This document shows positions 60,006 to 64,000 of a DNA stretch of 64,000 nucleotides, piece after piece; position 1 is the stretch's first letter; each line of letters opens with the position of its first letter. The stretch lies in the NCBI GenBank assembly GCA_047967505.1, contig CM106540.1; one strand, 5' to 3'. This DNA comes from Dipteris shenzhenensis. Taxonomy: Eukaryota > Polypodiophyta > Polypodiopsida > Gleicheniales. The notes under the pieces were generated by a model that was given only the letters and a program-made list of their open reading frames with translations, had not been told where the DNA came from and made no database searches. The position numbers were made by a program, and so were the translations under genes.

Positions 60006-61300
60006 AGATGCCCACTTGTTAAAAGTTTTGAGCCTTGGTGAAAATGTTTGTTGGATTGTTCTTGGTAGAATAATAGATTATTTAGATCTCTTTTTTCTTC
60101 TTCTCACATTAGAAGTGATATCTAACATTGATGTGTGCTTAGACTTGGTATGATTGGTTGTCACAACAATGGGAATTGAACCCTCGTGTGCCAAGTAATC
60201 TTTGAATCCAAATTACTAGAGAAATGTTGCATTTGCTACCATGTATGGTCTCAAGAGCAATTGTGTTTTTTTTCTTGCTCATCCATGAAATATTGAAGTG
60301 TTGAGTGAAAGGCTCATAGTAGACTTTTGTCATTGTTATTTGTACACCTTGCAATGGAGTTTGACATGCCCATAAAAGATCTCAAAGTGTATGGTACCTT
60401 TAATGTACCTGGGTTGTCCATCCATTGCTGGCTTTTGGTTATGCCATTTATTGCACCGCATAAGAAATGTCAAGCCTTGGTCATGAGATAAGTCAAGTTG
60501 CTTACTATCTGTCTATATATTGTGGCATTCACATCTGGCTCATCACATAGTGCCCAATTTCAATCTTATTTCCATAGGAGTTGAAATCAATTTGTCGTCT
60601 TGCATGTGAAATTTTTCTACCAAGTTCTTAGCATACTTTGTTTGACTTATAAAAATGTTGTTTCTATATTGTCGGACTTCTATGGCCACAACTAATTCAA
60701 TTGCATTAAATATGTAATTTCAAACTCTTTGCAAACTGTGGTTTTGAGTTATTCTACAAGTGTTTGATCATGGAATGTAACGATAAGATCATCCACATAG
60801 AGAATGACAAGTGTGAAATTCTATAGCACAAGGAGATTGGGGTTTGAATTGGCCATTTTCATGTGAAACATTTTTGAAAAAGGCATCTATCTTCGTGTAC
60901 TATAATTTGGATGCTTGCTTAAGTCCATAAATTGACTTGTAGAGATTGCAATTTTGTTTTTCTTGCCTCTTTTACATGAAGTTGGTGGGTTGATGCATAT
61001 AAACCTCCTCATCTATATCACCATTCAAAAGGGTTGATTTAATATCCATATAAGATAGAGGCCACGAGAAATATGTAGTCATGGAAAGCATTGTTCTCAC
61101 TATATTAGACTTTGTAGCCAGTGCAAAACTCTATTAAGTCACTATCTTACTATATGACTTTGCAACCGGTGCAAAACTCTGTGAAGTCACTATCTTAGTC
61201 TTTTGCAACTAGTGCAAAAGTCTATGAAGCCGTTGGCAACGGGACTTGGTCATTGACTTATAATGGGTGATTGATTTGCATTATTGGAGGTATCATGGAG
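59990..61300 (-). pseudogene. Eroded Copia pol (RT and RNase H)
   Basis: Reading the minus strand across many stops gives, from the right: SNIVRTMLSMTTYFSWP, YMDIKSTLLNGDIDEEVYMHQP (about 61070-60985), YKSIYGLKQASKL (about 60930), LYVDDLIVT (about 60790), and RNase H remnants with CDNQS (about 60165). The order fits Ty1/Copia pol. No LTRs are seen. Integrase and gag may lie further right, but 61300-62100 shows only weak hints. Confidence 0.78.
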
Positions 61301-64000
61301 CATTACCTTGTTGTCTTTGACCTTATTTTATATTTTCGTCTTGCATTAATTCTCAAACCGTCCCATTTTTTCACAAAAATTGCATTTGTCCTTTCCCTAG
61401 GACTTAGCGCCATTGCTATCAACAAATATTGCCAAAGATTAGTATCTTAAGACCTCTCCACAAGTGTGGAGTCCCATTTTTGAAGTATTTGTAGTTGCAA
61501 ACTAAACTAGAGAAAGTTATGCAGCACACCCTTGAATGTGCATATGTAGTTCTAGTGTACCATTGTACATCACCTAAACCATATCAAATGTTATCAATTG
61601 GTTGTTTGCTTTAGTTGTGAGAAAGCTCAAGTAATGCATTTTTGAATGAACATTTGGTTGATATATGTGTATGAATTTTTTTGATGTTTTTGAATAATTT
61701 GCAATATCTTATACAGTGTAGGACAAACACTTCACATGCAAAATAGTACTTGCAATGGTTTGTTGATCTCATTCGAGAAGGAAATTCCATAATAATCTAA
61801 GTTGAATTATTTGGTCTCATCTTCAAGTTTGGGTTCGCATTCTTGGCCATGTATTGCATGAGTTGCACTTTTTAGTAGAGCAAACTAAGTTTGAAGTTAC
61901 AATTCAATCAAATAAATGGCAAACATTATGAGTGGAAGGTCAAATATGTCTGATACGATGGCATCTTGACAATGGTTTTCATGTGAAGTTGGAGATCGTT
62001 TTTGTATGTTAGTGCTCAAGAATTTACTGTGATCGGCATAAGGCGTTTATCCTTTGTCTTCTTACCGATAGCTGCCAATTGCTTGGTGAAATGTGTAGAG
62101 AGTGAATCTCCCTCTCATTGAAGCTATCTTGTGAGCTACAATATGATTCTTACTATGTCACCTATGATATCTTCCATGCTTGTGCTCAAGTCTTTGCACT
62201 ACTTAGATGAGTAATGTGGGAGAATCTAATATTTGTAGTGCGAAAAGACAACTCATGTTCATCTTTTGCAATTCATTCTTATATTTTCTTGGCATATGCA
62301 AATGTGCATTGTGAACTTTAACCTTATGGTAGTTTTGAGTGTTACTAAGCTTTTCTTCCATATGAGGCATGTTATCTGAAGTCATGCTTGGAAATAGATG
62401 TTATCCTCAAATATCACTATTGTAGTAACTAAAAATAACGGTACTATTTCTACCAAAATTAAAAACTTGAATATCGGTTTAGTGAAATCACCAAAAGAGA
62501 GCTATAGCACTTGCCAAAACTTCAAATGTCACCTTGAATTGCAAAATCCATTTGCCTGACACCTCCAATTGCTTTGAAATGTCTATATTTGTGTAGACCC
62601 TCAAAGCATAGTGTACAACAAATGACGAGGGTCCCAAGTTATTGGATTCTTCCATAAGGAATGGGGCTAATGGCTTGAAGAAGAATCCACATGGCAACAA
62701 GTAGGTCTCAAGATTTCTTAGAAGAAGAAAGACAAGGTTCGTAAGTATTTTTTTTCTCTCAATTAAATTGAGGTATTGTCATGAGCAAGGTGAATGACTC
62801 CATGAGACCATGCACATGGGTCTGGAGTATGATAATCTTATATGAATTGCAACTTCTTGTTGTCTAATGAAAGCCTCAATTGTGTGAAGTGCCTTTTGTG
62901 CAACATAGTGCAATTGATTTTACTACATCTGAGGGTAGGATACTTTGCAAATATGGACTTTTGTAGTACCAAATGCTTGATATCACAAGGATATAAAATT
63001 AAACATAGTAGATAGAGTTGGATATGGAGCTATAGCATTACATATTGATGATTTGCAATCCACAATTTTTAGCAACATCGCATGTGGGAGATTTCTTTGT
63101 TTCTCCAATGAATGAGAAAAATGATGGATGGACGCATGATTACACATTGACTTTTGATCCATTTATAAGGATTCATAACATAGCTCCTTTTGAAATTGAT
63201 CCAACCTATACATAAACAACCATTTCCAAACTCAAAGATATTTATGTACACATGCCGAATGTCAATCATGGAGATGAATCATGGTTGGACATTACTATTG
63301 TCATTGTTAGTTAGGCTTGGATTGTGCTACAAGAAAATGAGCTAGTTGATTTTCACTAATAAAACAATCCTAGTGGTTTAATAACCAAATGTCATCCACT
63401 TTCTCTTCTTATTCTTTGTACACACATGCATAATGTGAATCATGGAGATGAATCATGTTTGGCCACTACTATTGTCATTGTAGTTAAGCTTGGATCATAC
63501 TACAACGAAAGGAATGAGGTGATTTTCAATAATGGAAATGATCGTAGTGATTTAATAACCAAATGTCATCTACATTCTCTTCTTATTCATTACCTACATT
63601 AAGTAAAATTTCCTAACAAAAATAATTGCTTAAGTTTTGGCCAAGTTGACATGTGAATTTCATAAAAATTGCTCATAATATAGGAACTCAAGGAAATTTA
63701 ATGCCATTTTGAGGAAATTCGAAGGCAAATACAATAATTTTCCATAAGAATCACCATACTAGAGCAAAAAATTATAGCTCTAATCAAAGTTAAGGGCATT
63801 AATGATCGTTTAAAAAATACCTTCAATACATACATGTAATGATTCAAATTCTAAAACAAATTTCATAAATTCTTACAAATGTGTGTATGCATAGAATATA
63901 TGGTTTTTATAGTTAGTACATTGCTTAATGTTGTGTGCTCAAATTGTGGTGAGAACAAAGTCACACATAAGATTACATGCATATCTACTTCAAAGAGATC
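61301..64000. other. AT-rich DNA without a recognised gene
   Basis: This may hold the eroded 5' half of the Copia element on its left. Apart from a tandem duplication at 63245-63590 nothing is recognised. Confidence 0.5.
63245..63590. repeat. Tandem duplication, unit about 174 bp
   Basis: The block tgtacacatgc...catggagatgaatcatg at 63245 recurs at 63417-63441, and both copies run through actattgtcattg and taataaccaaatgtcat. Divergence is moderate. Confidence 0.88.

Overview
This is plant nuclear DNA. It carries one host gene, the 26S proteasome lid subunit RPN9 (PSMD13 family), on the + strand. The gene has six exons between 13472 and 57532, all with GT-AG introns, and gives a complete 386-residue protein. 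The 1161-nt coding sequence is stretched over about 44 kb because four of the five introns are filled with LTR retrotransposons. The tRNA-iMet-type primer binding sites (TGGTATCAGAGC), the many plant-type Ty1/Copia and Ty3/Gypsy elements and the very long introns suggest a land plant with a large genome. A fern or another seedless plant or gymnosperm is plausible, but the sequence alone does not settle it.

Layout. 1-4769: a decayed Copia element on the - strand with its 5' LTR complete. 5310-8800: a heavily decayed + strand Gypsy element with an internal 315-bp duplication. 8801-12780: AT-rich DNA with no recognisable gene. 12780-13471: RPN9 upstream region with a duplicated block. Intron 1 (13622-18874): retroelement scraps. 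Intron 2 (19322-19541): short and clean. Intron 3 (19623-31347): three same-strand partial copies of one short-LTR Copia family, one of them with a nearly uninterrupted 1322-residue gag-pol. Intron 4 (31545-52643): an old chromodomain Gypsy element split by at least three insertions (an integrase-less Gypsy with target-site duplication, a promoter-bearing block of about 0.9 kb, and an internally deleted Copia with target-site duplication), then a very young gag-only element inside an older gag fragment. Intron 5 (52744-57346): a possible further LTR element, a GC-rich tract, and a decayed duplicate of the exon 6 acceptor. 57533-64000: 3' flank with dispersed repeats and an eroded - strand Copia pol.

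The most unusual signal is a CGTAC-rich array with a shared stem-loop, (T)CCGTAC-N4-GTAYGG(A). It occurs in the gag-upstream leaders of two otherwise different Copia-type elements and in a third GC-rich tract beside another Copia gag. A tight cluster of five W-boxes just upstream of a TATA box, inside the block interrupting the intron 4 Gypsy, is the other notable regulatory signal. All identities were judged by eye; no alignments or database searches were run.
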